A DNA stretch of 64,000 bases from Flavihumibacter rivuli (GTDB lineage: Bacteria > Bacteroidota > Bacteroidia > Chitinophagales > Chitinophagaceae). The stretch lies in the NCBI RefSeq assembly GCF_018595685.2, contig NZ_CP092334.1, positions 1,826,001 through 1,890,000 on the forward strand, given 5' to 3'. The translations under genes were made by a program, and so were the position numbers. Positions 38,505-47,493 of this stretch are shown here, in pieces; within the stretch, counting starts at the first letter, position 1, and the number at the start of each line of letters is the position of its first letter. Below the pieces are notes generated by a model that worked only from the letters and a program-made list of their open reading frames with translations, was not told where the DNA came from and did no database searches.

Positions 38505-39686
38505 ATGAAACGCCTTGCCTGTATTTGCTTTACCCTGCTGGGTATCCTACCTGCCTGTTTTGCCCAGATGGACGTCCAAAAAAAACTCATGGCCCAGTTC
38601 ATTGATGCGGACAATAATAGCGTCATTGAGTTACCCGAAGGCAGTTTTACCCTTAACGCTTCCCTTTGGCTGGATGGCAAAAAGGGTGTTACCATCAGGG
38701 GAAAAGGTATGGATAAAACGATCCTGAATTTTAACGGACAGCTATCAGGAGCGGAAGGGATAAAAGTCACCAATGGATCCAATATCACCATTGAAGATTT
38801 GACTGTCCAGGACACGAAAGGCGATGCCATCAAGACACAGTTGGTTGACGGAATTACCTTCAGGAAGGTAAAGGCCGAATGGACAAGGGGCGCTAACGAA
38901 AAGAATGGCGGGTATGGTTTATACCCTGTACAATGCAGTAAAGTACTCATCGAGCAATGTGAGGCAAGGGGAGCAAGCGATGCCGGCATTTACGTAGGTC
39001 AATCAAGGGAGATCATTGTCAGGAATTGCAGGGCGACGGAGAACGTTGCGGGTATCGAGATCGAGAATTCCTTATATGCTGAGGTATATGACAATGAAGC
39101 GACCAACAACACAGGCGGCATCCTGATCTTTGACTTGCCTGACCTGACAGTAAAGAAGGGCGGCTTCACCAAAGTGTACAACAACCATGTGCATCATAAT
39201 AACCACAAGAACTTTGCTCCCAAAGGCAATATTGTAGGAAAGGTTCCCCAAGGTACAGGGATCATGGTTTTAGCAACCAACAATGTTGAGGTCTACAACA
39301 ACAGGATCATCAATAACATTACTACCGGCACTGCGATCATCAGCTATTATATCACAGAGAACCCAATTAAGGACAGCTCGTATTACCCTTATCCTTCCAA
39401 TATTTTCATCCATGACAACCAATACGAAAGGGAACATACCAAGGCCACGATGAAAGGGAGGATGGGGAAATTGTACCATTTCAAATTAAAGTTTGGCAAG
39501 AACGTCCCTCACATCATTTACGATGGCATACAGGATGAGAAGACAAAGGGTCAACAAATACTTTGCATCCGCAACAATACCAACGCAAGTTTTGCGAATA
39601 TTGATGCCGCCAATAATTTCAGGAATATCAGCAGGGAAATGAAGCCCTATGACTGTGAGCTCAAAATAAGTACAACTTCCAATTAA
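38505..39686 (+). CDS. Secreted right-handed parallel beta-helix repeat protein
   Basis: The protein (393 aa) has a signal peptide ending at PACFAQ (residue 21), then a pectate-lyase-like beta-helix. Successive coils read GVTIRGKGMDKTILNF, NITIEDLTVQDTKGDAIKT, GITFRKVKAEWT, VLIEQCEARGASDAGIYVGQ, IIVRNCRATENVAGIEIENS and VEVYNNRIINN. It resembles a TIGRFAM-type conserved beta-helix family found next to SO2930-type cytochromes in other bacteria. The biochemical role is unknown; sugar binding or lyase activity would be a guess. Its stop overlaps the ATG of the cytochrome gene (TAATG), so the two are coupled. Confidence 0.75.
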   Translation: MKRLACICFTLLGILPACFAQMDVQKKLMAQFIDADNNSVIELPEGSFTLNASLWLDGKKGVTIRGKGMDKTILNFNGQLSGAEGIKVTNGSNITIEDLTVQDTKGDAIKTQLVDGITFRKVKAEWTRGANEKNGGYGLYPVQCSKVLIEQCEARGASDAGIYVGQSREIIVRNCRATENVAGIEIENSLYAEVYDNEATNNTGGILIFDLPDLTVKKGGFTKVYNNHVHHNNHKNFAPKGNIVGKVPQGTGIMVLATNNVEVYNNRIINNITTGTAIISYYITENPIKDSSYYPYPSNIFIHDNQYEREHTKATMKGRMGKLYHFKLKFGKNVPHIIYDGIQDEKTKGQQILCIRNNTNASFANIDAANNFRNISREMKPYDCELKISTTSN

Positions 39687-40738
39687 TGGTCATGAGAAAG
39701 TTATTGACAGTCTCCGCTTTGGTCCTGGTTATTCTTGCAGGTGTTTCCTTTACCCGGAAGCCAGTGCAAAGTTTTGAGAAAAAGGAAAAGCTTTCCGATT
39801 ATGGTTTCTTTCTCGGTCCATTGGCTGATTTAACGCCTCGTGAAGATGTGATACCCTACCATTTAGTTACCCCCCTGTTCAGTAATTATGCAGAAAAAAG
39901 CAGGTTCATTGTGGTTCCCAGGGGTGAAAAAGCCGAATACAATGGGGAAGGTGTTTTCAACCTTCCAACAGGCACTGTACTGATCAAGAACTTCTATTAT
40001 CCAAATGACTTCAGGGATCCGGCAAAAGGAAGGAGGATCATAGAAACAAGGATACTTGTGCATGAAACTGATGGATGGAAAGCATACCCCTATATATGGA
40101 ACGATGAACAAACCGATGCCTTTTATGATGTAACCGGCGATACCAAATCCATCAACTACATTGACCATAGGGGTAAAAAGGTCCAGACAAGTTATGTGAT
40201 CCCCAATAAGAATCAATGCAAAGGTTGCCATTCAACCGGGGAAGTTTTATTACCCATTGGTATTGCGGCCAGGCACCTCAACACTAATTTCCCCTATAAG
40301 CAAGGCCCGCAAAACCAATTAAGCCATTGGATGGAGAAAGACATCCTGGATAAGCTACCTTCGGGCATGATACCGCGCAATAGCAAGTGGGATGACGAAA
40401 AAGATGGCAGCCTGGATGACAGGGCAAGGGCCTATCTGGACATCAACTGCGGACATTGCCATAACCCTAAAGGTGCTGCCAACACATCCGGTTTATACCT
40501 GGATATCCATACTATCCAGCCCAACCTCTACGGTGTCATGAAAACCCCTGTTGCAGCGGGAAGGGGTTCAGGCAACTTCCAATTCGATATAGTTCCCGGC
40601 AAGCCTGACCAATCCATTCTCTATTACAGGATGAATACCAACGACCCAGGTATCGCGATGCCTGAAATAGGCAGGGAACAGATCCACCAGGAAGGTCTCG
40701 CCCTTATCAGGGAATGGATCAAAAAAATGAATCCCTGA
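39686..40738 (+). CDS. Diheme c-type cytochrome, SO2930/HNE_0200-like family
   Basis: A 350-aa exported protein with an N-terminal hydrophobic signal/anchor (about residues 5-22) and two heme c motifs: CKGCH at 178-182 and CGHCH at 255-259. The region LSDYGFFLGPLADLTPREDVIPYHLVTPLFSNYAEKSRF, split over 38-73, is typical of the SO2930 family. Heme must be attached in the periplasm by a c-type maturation system; ccmB, ccmC and a ccmD-like gene lie 14 kb away. The start may be 39686 or the Met two codons later. Function is unknown; it presumably transfers electrons alongside the beta-helix partner. Confidence 0.85.
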   Translation: MVMRKLLTVSALVLVILAGVSFTRKPVQSFEKKEKLSDYGFFLGPLADLTPREDVIPYHLVTPLFSNYAEKSRFIVVPRGEKAEYNGEGVFNLPTGTVLIKNFYYPNDFRDPAKGRRIIETRILVHETDGWKAYPYIWNDEQTDAFYDVTGDTKSINYIDHRGKKVQTSYVIPNKNQCKGCHSTGEVLLPIGIAARHLNTNFPYKQGPQNQLSHWMEKDILDKLPSGMIPRNSKWDDEKDGSLDDRARAYLDINCGHCHNPKGAANTSGLYLDIHTIQPNLYGVMKTPVAAGRGSGNFQFDIVPGKPDQSILYYRMNTNDPGIAMPEIGREQIHQEGLALIREWIKKMNP

Positions 40739-40783
40739 TACCACCCATTCAGTATAACCGGGATCCCATTAAACAGTAAAGGA

Positions 40784-42085
40784 TCACCGCTTCATTTTCG
40801 CAAATTCAGTTATTCCTTGGACGAGGATATCCAATTGCCGGGTGTTGGTATAAACGTGAGGGGTGATGCGAACCCCAATGATATTCTCCCATTCGATCCC
40901 AACAGTATGGATCTTGTATTTGTTAAAGAGGTACTGCTCCAACTCTGAAGGTTTGGCCCCTGCTACAGATACTAACCCTAATGCGCAACCGAACTCTGGC
41001 TTCATTGAAGTGCCGATCTTGACACCAGGTATCCCCTTTACTTTTCCCATCCAGTAATTCTTAAGGTAATGCAGCCGTTGTTCCTTTCTTTCGGCACCAA
41101 TCATTTCCTGGAATTCGATCGCCTGGGCTATAGCCTGCTCAATAAAGAAGGGCCGGGTACCAAGGTTCTCAAATTTCCGGATATCAGCACTTTTAGCATC
41201 GGGTGCGCCGAATAGCGGGTATAACCCACTGATCTTCTCCTTCCGGACATATAAGAAGCCGGTTCCAATACAAGCGCTTAGCCATTTGTGTAAACTCGTC
41301 CCAAAATAATCGGCACCAAGTTCCGGCACGGTAAACCTGAATTGTGCAAAACTATGCGCACCATCCACCAACACTTCGATACCCCTGGCATGGGCAGCAT
41401 CTGCAATTTTCCGAACCGGCAATATCTGTCCATTCCAATTGATGATATGGGTTATATGCACCAGTTTGGTCCTTGGACCAAAAGCCTTGATATAGGCCCC
41501 TGCAAGGTATTCACTGTCTTCAGAGGGCAGATCAAGGTCAATCCAAACCAATTTGATCCCGTCCCTTAATTCCCGCTGCTTCCAGGCATTGATCATATTG
41601 GGGTAATCCTGTTTACTCACTACAACTTCATCCCCTGCCTTCAAGGGCAATCCAAAGATCACGGTTTCCAGGGCTTCGGAGGCATTGCGTTGGATGGCGA
41701 TCTCCTCAGGACTACAACCGGCCATCCTGGCAAGGTTGGCCCTTACCGGCTCCCTTCCCTGGTCAAGGATCCGCCACATGAAATAACTAGGCCCTTCATT
41801 GCTGAGGTCGTGATAGCGTTTCATCGCATCCTGCACCACTTTGGGGGAAGGACTGACACCGCCATTATTCAGGTTAATGATGGAAGGAGAAACGGTATAA
41901 GCCTGCTGGATGGCATTCCAGAACTCTTCTTCCCCCGCGAGTTGCCCGGCATCAAAGCCATTATACTTATCCAAAGTACTATCCAGGTTCCTTGCCCAGG
42001 CTTTCTGCATTACAAGGGCGCCCATAGTACCCAGTCCCAGTTTTCCCAATCCGGAAAGGAATTTTCTTCGGCCGGAATTATTCAT
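40784..42085 (-). CDS. Tat-exported class V aminotransferase-like PLP protein
   Basis: 433 aa from the ATG at 42085, chosen because it places the twin-arginine signal NSGRRKFLSGLGKLGLG at the very N-terminus; an upstream ATG adds 15 residues ahead of it. The fold-type I PLP domain has NRNASEALETVIFGLPL-like cofactor contacts (QRNASEALE), VDGAHSFAQ with the PLP aspartate, and the Schiff-base lysine in GTSLHKWLSACIGTGF. It resembles isopenicillin-N-epimerase/cysteine-desulfurase-like proteins. Export of a PLP enzyme by Tat, which carries folded proteins, is sensible. The substrate is unknown. Confidence 0.8.
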   Translation of the reverse strand: MNNSGRRKFLSGLGKLGLGTMGALVMQKAWARNLDSTLDKYNGFDAGQLAGEEEFWNAIQQAYTVSPSIINLNNGGVSPSPKVVQDAMKRYHDLSNEGPSYFMWRILDQGREPVRANLARMAGCSPEEIAIQRNASEALETVIFGLPLKAGDEVVVSKQDYPNMINAWKQRELRDGIKLVWIDLDLPSEDSEYLAGAYIKAFGPRTKLVHITHIINWNGQILPVRKIADAAHARGIEVLVDGAHSFAQFRFTVPELGADYFGTSLHKWLSACIGTGFLYVRKEKISGLYPLFGAPDAKSADIRKFENLGTRPFFIEQAIAQAIEFQEMIGAERKEQRLHYLKNYWMGKVKGIPGVKIGTSMKPEFGCALGLVSVAGAKPSELEQYLFNKYKIHTVGIEWENIIGVRITPHVYTNTRQLDILVQGITEFAKMKR

Positions 42086-42187
42086 GTTGGTCGTTTCAAT
42101 AAATCTAATGTGTATATGGCTAACTGCCAAAGGGAACTAAAGTCATGAAAATCAAGGCGCCCATCAAAAATTTTTTTTGAGATTTTT

Positions 42188-42219
42188 TTTGGCCAAAATG
42201 AATTCGCCCATTATTTTTG
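42188..42219 (+). promoter_or_regulatory. Promoter of tRNA-Gln
   Basis: TTTG at 42188-42191, 20 nt, then TATTTTTG at 42212-42219 fits the Bacteroidetes promoter pattern. The tRNA starts 20 bases downstream. Confidence 0.7.
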
Positions 42220-42239
42220 CACTCCCATTTGGGACGGAT

Positions 42240-42310
42240 TGCCCGATAGTATAATGGTAGTACGACAGATTTTGGTTCTGTTTGTCTTGGTTCGAATCCA
42301 GGTCGGGCAA
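42240..42310 (+). tRNA. tRNA-Gln (TTG)
   Basis: 71 nt with acceptor TGCCCGA/TCGGGCA, D-arm region TAGTATAATGGTAGTAC, anticodon loop TTTTGGT and T-arm TTGGTTCGAATCCAG. It stands alone with its own promoter and terminator. Confidence 0.95.
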
Positions 42311-42315
42311 CAAAA

Positions 42316-42343
42316 AAACCGCAGGAAAATCCTGCGGTTTTTT
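42316..42343 (+). terminator. Terminator after tRNA-Gln
   Basis: An 11-bp stem AAACCGCAGGA/TCCTGCGGTTT with an AAA loop is followed by a T tract, six bases after the tRNA. Confidence 0.93.
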
Positions 42344-42490
42344 ATTTTACTACCATCTAACACATCCCCCGTATTCTGCTTTCCCTTTATAATTAGCCTG
42401 CGGCCTTTATATTTTTCCAAGGACATGCAACCTAAAAAGGCGCTAAGCCTACTATTCTTTTACAACCAAGAACTTTCAACTGCTCGTAAC

Positions 42491-42712
42491 ATGAACACCA
42501 GGAGTTTCCGCAAGGTCATTTCCCAATGCTGCAGGACATTAGCCATACTCACCCATTGTGTCATCAACATTCTCCTGCTCAATCTTCTCACTGAAGCAGA
42601 TCCGGCAGCCAGCTGGGCAGGAATACTAGGATTTGCCATGGCCTATTTTATCCTGCTATTCCTTATCGTTCTACATTTTTATTATTTTTTCCAATCAATT
42701 CAAAAACAATAA
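42491..42712 (+). CDS. Small two-helix membrane protein, partner of the SPFH gene
   Basis: A 73-aa protein from the ATG at 42491 (MNTRSFRKVISQCCRTLAIL). Two hydrophobic helices are visible, about residues 17-34 and 44-68, separated by TEADPAASWAG; the C-terminus is YYFFQSIQKQ. Upstream in-frame sequence runs back through the tRNA-Gln terminator and is not coding. It ends two bases before the SPFH gene, so they are probably translated together. I do not recognise a family; a membrane anchor or regulator of the SPFH protein is an inference from position. Confidence 0.6.
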   Translation: MNTRSFRKVISQCCRTLAILTHCVINILLLNLLTEADPAASWAGILGFAMAYFILLFLIVLHFYYFFQSIQKQ

Positions 42713-42714
42713 CC

Positions 42715-43662
42715 ATGATCGGACTGCTATCCTTCCTTATTGCTTTTCTCATCATTGCCGTAATCCTGAAAGTTTTCCAAAAGAGCCAGTACTTTAATGA
42801 AGAAGGGAGATTTCAGGCAAAGGCACTCTGGCGACCTTTGTTATGCGCTTTGCTTGCACTGCTTATTGCGACCATTAACCCGGTCGATATCCAGCGCATC
42901 GATGCGGGTCATGTTGGTATCAAGGTGAGTAATGTAGGCGATAACCGGGGAGTTGGTAAAACAGAATATGTGACCGGTTGGGTATTTTACAATTCCTGGA
43001 TCTCAAGGATATACGAATTCCCCATCCATCAACAGCACATTGATTACGAAGAGGCGACAATTGTTACCAAAGGTGGATTCATTGCAACCATTAAACCATC
43101 TTTCAATTATTCGATCAACCCCGGCAATGTTGCCGACATGTTCCAAAACTTGCGGGTAGGTGTCAAGGAAATGGAGCAAGGCTGGTTAAAAAATGCTATC
43201 GTAGGTTCCGTCAATGATGTTGCCAACAGGTATACGGTAGACTCCATATTCAACCATCGTGAGGAATTTGAACTGGCGATAATCAATGAATGCAATAAGC
43301 GGGTGGCCAAATGGTTCAATGTTTCGCAGCTAAGGACCAACATTGTTCCCCCCAAGGAGATCTCAGAATCCATTATTGCGAAAACGAGGGCTATCCAGGA
43401 AGTACAGGTAGCCGAGAACCAACGGCAGGTTGCAGTTGCTGAAGCCGAGCGGAAGATCGCGGAAGCCAGGGGTGACTCAGCCCAGGCTGTAATCCAGGCG
43501 GCAGGTCGGGCAGAGGCTATCAAAAAAGAGCAGATGGCATTAACGCCGCTTTATATTGATTATATCAAGATACAAAAATGGTCGGGACAGGTACCCAGTA
43601 CCGTTGCGGGAGGAAACAGCGGATTTATGATCCAATTGCCAAAAGAAAAAGGAAATGAATGA
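42715..43662 (+). CDS. SPFH/band-7 (prohibitin-like) membrane protein
   Basis: A 315-aa protein with a first helix at about residues 2-21 and a second at 41-57. The SPFH domain begins IDAGHVGIKVSNVGDNRG near residue 62. A heptad-rich helical segment (about 215-275, with VAENQRQVAVAEAERKIAEA) is typical of prohibitin oligomerisation. It is likely an inner-membrane scaffold facing the periplasm or cytoplasm that controls proteases such as FtsH or membrane microdomains; the sequence does not show which. It is cotranscribed with the small membrane protein before it and ends at a strong terminator. Confidence 0.88.
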   Translation: MIGLLSFLIAFLIIAVILKVFQKSQYFNEEGRFQAKALWRPLLCALLALLIATINPVDIQRIDAGHVGIKVSNVGDNRGVGKTEYVTGWVFYNSWISRIYEFPIHQQHIDYEEATIVTKGGFIATIKPSFNYSINPGNVADMFQNLRVGVKEMEQGWLKNAIVGSVNDVANRYTVDSIFNHREEFELAIINECNKRVAKWFNVSQLRTNIVPPKEISESIIAKTRAIQEVQVAENQRQVAVAEAERKIAEARGDSAQAVIQAAGRAEAIKKEQMALTPLYIDYIKIQKWSGQVPSTVAGGNSGFMIQLPKEKGNE

Positions 43663-43663
43663 T

Positions 43664-43690
43664 AAAAAGCAGGGCTCCCCTGCTTTTTTT
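43664..43690. terminator. Bidirectional terminator between the SPFH gene and rfbD
   Basis: An 11-bp stem AAAAAGCAGGG/CCCTGCTTTTT with a 3-nt loop carries T tracts on both strands. It overlaps the last bases of the convergent rfbD gene by two bases. Confidence 0.9.
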
Positions 43691-44573
43691 ACGCAAGGTA
43701 TCGCTGTAATTGAAGCAAACAGGCCTGGAGGCTATCCTTCCAATAGGGTATTTCAATACCAAAAACGGCCTTGATCTTTGATTTATCAAAAACACTATAC
43801 CCCGGCCTTTTTGCAGGGGTTGGGTATGCGCTTGTTGGAATGGGGTTGACCCTGCAATGGCTGCCAGTCATTGCGGCAATTGCAACAGCAAATTCATACC
43901 AGGAGATCTCCCCTTCATTGGAATAGTGGTAGACCCCGGAAAGCACTGATCGGTCATCTTGCTTATCCCATTGCCTGATGATTTCCATGATACACCTGGC
44001 AAGGTCGGCTGCATAGGTAGGTGAACCTATTTGATCATTAACAACGGATATTTCCTCCCGCTCATTCATTAGCCTCAGCATGGTCTTAACAAAATTGTGG
44101 CCATAAGCGGAATACACCCATGCAGTCCTGATGATGATCGATTCCTCGCAGTTTTCCAGGACAGCCTTCTCCCCATTGAGTTTGGTTGCTCCATATACAC
44201 TGATGGGAGCCGGTTTTGTGTCTTCCCTGATCGGCGACCTTGCTGTGCCATCAAATACATAATCTGTGGAAATATGGACGATGGCAGCACCCGATTCCTT
44301 ACAGGCCTTTGCCAGGTAAGCCGGGGCGTCGGCATTAATGATACCAGCAAGGAATCTATCTGACTCTGCCCTATCAACGGCGGTGTAGGCAGCACAGTTG
44401 ATACAATAATCTGGGCGGTGTTGCTGGAAGAAATCCTTTACAGCTTCTTCACTATCTATTGACAACTCCTCCTTATCTGTAAACAGGAACAGGAATTCCG
44501 GAAACAAGGGTGCGACCTGTTGCAGTTCGCTCCCCAATTGTCCATTGGCACCGGTTACCAAGATCTTCTTCAT
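43689..44573 (-). CDS. rfbD: dTDP-4-dehydrorhamnose reductase
   Basis: RmlD performs the last step of dTDP-L-rhamnose synthesis, using NAD(P)H. It is 294 aa with the Rossmann motif TGANGQLGSEL at residue 7, an HISTDYVFDG segment near 98 and the SDR Tyr-Lys pair in VYGATKLNGEKAV near 128. It is the last gene of the nucleotide-sugar operon; its ATG overlaps the rfbC stop (ATGA). Confidence 0.95.
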   Translation of the reverse strand: MKKILVTGANGQLGSELQQVAPLFPEFLFLFTDKEELSIDSEEAVKDFFQQHRPDYCINCAAYTAVDRAESDRFLAGIINADAPAYLAKACKESGAAIVHISTDYVFDGTARSPIREDTKPAPISVYGATKLNGEKAVLENCEESIIIRTAWVYSAYGHNFVKTMLRLMNEREEISVVNDQIGSPTYAADLARCIMEIIRQWDKQDDRSVLSGVYHYSNEGEISWYEFAVAIAAMTGSHCRVNPIPTSAYPTPAKRPGYSVFDKSKIKAVFGIEIPYWKDSLQACLLQLQRYLA

Positions 44574-45130
44574 CCTTCAAAAGTAAAGGGTTGTTCTATA
44601 GCATGGAATAAAGGCAGTACTTTATCCTTTTCAGAAAGGATCATCTCTGGTGGTTGGATTCCCCAATCTATGGCAAGAAATGGGTCATTGTACATCACCC
44701 CTCCTTCACTTTCCCTATTATAGAATTCGTCGCATTTATATATTACTTCCGCAGTAGGGGATAAAACCGAATACCCATGGGCAAACCCCTTGGGTACCAG
44801 TAATTGCTTCTTATTAGCAGCGCTCAATTCAAGGCTGAAGACTTTGCCAAATGTTGGGGAGCCATTCCTGCAATCCACTACCACATCAAGGATCACCCCT
44901 TCCAGGACCCTAATGAGTTTGGTTTGGGCATAGGGTGGTTGCTGGTAATGCAAGCCCCTTACCACGCCATAGGTTGACCTGGCTTGGTTATCCTGTACAA
45001 ACTTTATTTCAATGCCATTATCCCTGAAAGTTCTTTCATTGTAGGATTCGAAAAAATAACCACGATCATCCCCAAATATCTTTGGTTCATAAATAAGTAA
45101 CCTGGGAAATCCTGTTTCAACGAATGCCAT
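44570..45130 (-). CDS. rfbC: dTDP-4-dehydrorhamnose 3,5-epimerase
   Basis: RmlC, a cupin epimerase of 186 aa. Catalytic-region motifs are FVQDNQARSTYGVVRGLHYQ near 45 with the active-site His, and LVPKGFAHGYSVLSPTAEV near 110. It lies 14 bases after rfbB. Confidence 0.95.
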   Translation of the reverse strand: MAFVETGFPRLLIYEPKIFGDDRGYFFESYNERTFRDNGIEIKFVQDNQARSTYGVVRGLHYQQPPYAQTKLIRVLEGVILDVVVDCRNGSPTFGKVFSLELSAANKKQLLVPKGFAHGYSVLSPTAEVIYKCDEFYNRESEGGVMYNDPFLAIDWGIQPPEMILSEKDKVLPLFHAIEQPFTFEG

Positions 45131-45144
45131 AGGTACAATTGGGA

Positions 45145-46212
45145 TTAGCGTTTGTGGTATTGCGTTTCATAATAGCTTTGGTAATCACCGGAAGTGACAT
45201 GATCAACCCATTCCTGGTTCTGGAGGTACCAATCAACCGTCTTCTCCAACCCTTCCTCAAATTGTAGGGAAGGCTGCCAACCCAGTTCAGTATTGAGTTT
45301 TGTGGCATCGATGGCATACCTAAGGTCGTGCCCTGGCCTATCGGTGACATAGGTGATCAATTTTGCAGATGCCCCCTCTTCCCTTCCTAGTTTCCTATCC
45401 ATGATCCTGCACAATAAGTGAACGAGATCAATATTCTTCCACTCATTGAACCCTCCCACATTATACTTTTCGCCATCTTTCCCTTTATGGTAGATCAGGT
45501 CAATTGCCCTGGCATGATCTTCCACCCACAACCAGTCCCTGATATTCTCGCCCTTTCCATAAACCGGTAAAGGTTTATTATTCCTGATATTATTGATCAT
45601 CAGGGGGATCAACTTTTCAGGAAAATGATGGGAACCATAGTTATTGGAACAATTGCTGATCACTACGGGCAAATGATAGGTATGGTGATAGGCCATTACA
45701 AAATGGTCAGAGGAAGCCTTGGAAGCCGAATAAGGAGACCTGGGGTCGTATGCGGTAGTTTCTGTGAAGAATCCTTCTTCGCCAAGTGACCCATAAACTT
45801 CATCGGTAGAAACATGGTAAAAACGTTTCCCTTCATAATTACCTTGCCATGCTTTTTTAGCAACATTTAGCAGCACTACCGTACCCAGTACATTGGTCCT
45901 GACAAACTGAAGGGGGTCAAGTATACTCCGATCGACGTGACTTTCTGCTGCAAGGTGGATCACCCCATCAAAAGCATAGGTATTGAACAGGCTCCCTACT
46001 AATTGCTCATCGGCAATATCCCCTTTCTCAAATACATAATTAGCTGCACCTTCAATATCCTTAAGGTTCTCAAGGTTGCCAGCATAGGTCAGGGCATCAA
46101 GATTCACGATCCTGTATCCAGGGTATTTATTGACCAACAGCCTTACCACATGGGAGCCAATAAAACCGGCTCCACCGGTAACCAGGATTGATCTTTCAAA
46201 ATTTTTCGTCAT
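45145..46212 (-). CDS. rfbB: dTDP-glucose 4,6-dehydratase
   Basis: RmlB makes dTDP-4-keto-6-deoxyglucose. It is 355 aa from the ATG at 46212, which overlaps the upstream stop codon as ATGA; a TTG three codons earlier is less likely. The NAD-binding TGGAGFIGSHVV, HLAAESHVDRSI, VSTDEVYGSL and YSASKASSDHF motifs are all in place. Confidence 0.95.
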   Translation of the reverse strand: MTKNFERSILVTGGAGFIGSHVVRLLVNKYPGYRIVNLDALTYAGNLENLKDIEGAANYVFEKGDIADEQLVGSLFNTYAFDGVIHLAAESHVDRSILDPLQFVRTNVLGTVVLLNVAKKAWQGNYEGKRFYHVSTDEVYGSLGEEGFFTETTAYDPRSPYSASKASSDHFVMAYHHTYHLPVVISNCSNNYGSHHFPEKLIPLMINNIRNNKPLPVYGKGENIRDWLWVEDHARAIDLIYHKGKDGEKYNVGGFNEWKNIDLVHLLCRIMDRKLGREEGASAKLITYVTDRPGHDLRYAIDATKLNTELGWQPSLQFEEGLEKTVDWYLQNQEWVDHVTSGDYQSYYETQYHKR

Positions 46213-47492
46213 AAACTCCAATACGTGCGTGAATGTATTCTTTTCCGGTATATCCCCTTAAGGTCTACAATTACGGCGTGCTCGCTGGATATAGCTGCAA
46301 AATACGCATCATCCAGGTCAATATAGGGGTGATGGGGAACGGTTATAACTACAGCATCATACCCTTTGGCGGGGGTTTCCACCAAATCCATCCCATATTC
46401 CTGCCTAACCTTCCACCTATCTGCATATGGATCTTCCAGGTCTACCCTGATATTATACGACTGCAGTTCCTTAACGGTGTCAATTATTTTGGAATTCCTG
46501 ATATCCCCGACATTCTCCTTAAAGGTCACGCCTTTTACCAGGACTTTTGGGTCAGCAGACAATGGCAGGATATACCTGATGATCTTACGGGCCAATTGCA
46601 AAGCCATTTCATCATTAACCAGCCTGCTGGCTGCGATCAATTTGGCGTGGTAGCCCAGTGATGAAGCTTTATAGTTCAGGTAATAAGGATCAACGCTGAT
46701 GCAATGGCCACCCACCAGGCCAGGCTTAAAAGGAAGGAAATTCCATTTGGTTGCCGCGGCTTCCAATACATCATAGGTGTTAATCCCAATCAGGTCGAAA
46801 ATACCTGAGAGTTCATTCATCAGGGCAATATTGATATCACGCTGGGTGTTCTCTACAATCTTACTGGCTTCAGCTACTTTTATCGAAGCTGCTTTAAAAA
46901 TGCCAGCTTCAACGATGAGGCTGTAAACTTCTGATATTTCGTCAAGCGACTGCTGATCCAAGCCGGCTACCACCTTTACGACATTCCTGATTCCATGTAG
47001 CTGATCGCCGGGGTTGATTCTTTCCGGTGAATAACCAACTTTAAAATCCACACCGGCCTTTAACCCTGAGTTCGCCTCCAATACAGGAATGCATTCATCT
47101 TCAGTACAACCAGGATAAGTGGTGGATTCGTATACCACATAATCTCCTTTCTTCAGCAATCCGCCGACCTTACTGGAAGCATCCAATAAATGCCCGATAT
47201 CAGGAACCTTATACTTATCAACAGGAGTTGGCACCGTAATGACATAAAAGGAAACCCCTTTTACTCCAGACAATTCGCTGGTAAGCATGATCTCCTTTAC
47301 CGATTCATTTTCAATATGCCGGAAACGGTTGGCCAGGTAGGATTCTGCTTCCTTAACCTTTCTACCATCAATATCAAAGCCAACAACATTTATATGTTTA
47401 GCAAACTCCTCGAGCAGTGGAAGTCCGACATATCCCAGTCCGATCACAGCTAGTCTGGATGCACCCGTGACAAGGTCCTGGTATACTCCCAT
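46209..47492 (-). CDS. TviB/WbpO-like nucleotide-sugar dehydrogenase (UDP-HexNAc 6-dehydrogenase)
   Basis: A UDP-glucose/GDP-mannose dehydrogenase superfamily enzyme of 427 aa. It has IGLGYVGLPLLEEF near residue 17, GYSPERINPGDQLH near 155 and the catalytic cysteine in GLVGGHCISVDPYYLNYKA near 258. The GHCIxVDPYYL form is typical of enzymes that oxidise UDP-GlcNAc or UDP-GalNAc to the uronic acid, as for Vi-antigen-type polymers, rather than of Ugd. The exact substrate is inferred. It starts one base after the decarboxylase gene ends. Confidence 0.85.
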   Translation of the reverse strand: MGVYQDLVTGASRLAVIGLGYVGLPLLEEFAKHINVVGFDIDGRKVKEAESYLANRFRHIENESVKEIMLTSELSGVKGVSFYVITVPTPVDKYKVPDIGHLLDASSKVGGLLKKGDYVVYESTTYPGCTEDECIPVLEANSGLKAGVDFKVGYSPERINPGDQLHGIRNVVKVVAGLDQQSLDEISEVYSLIVEAGIFKAASIKVAEASKIVENTQRDINIALMNELSGIFDLIGINTYDVLEAAATKWNFLPFKPGLVGGHCISVDPYYLNYKASSLGYHAKLIAASRLVNDEMALQLARKIIRYILPLSADPKVLVKGVTFKENVGDIRNSKIIDTVKELQSYNIRVDLEDPYADRWKVRQEYGMDLVETPAKGYDAVVITVPHHPYIDLDDAYFAAISSEHAVIVDLKGIYRKRIHSRTYWSL

Positions 47493-47493
47493 A

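Noticed and set aside
42239..42490. N-terminal extension of the small membrane protein back through tRNA-Gln
   Set aside because: It would translate the tRNA and its terminator. The ATG at 42491 gives a sensible two-helix protein.
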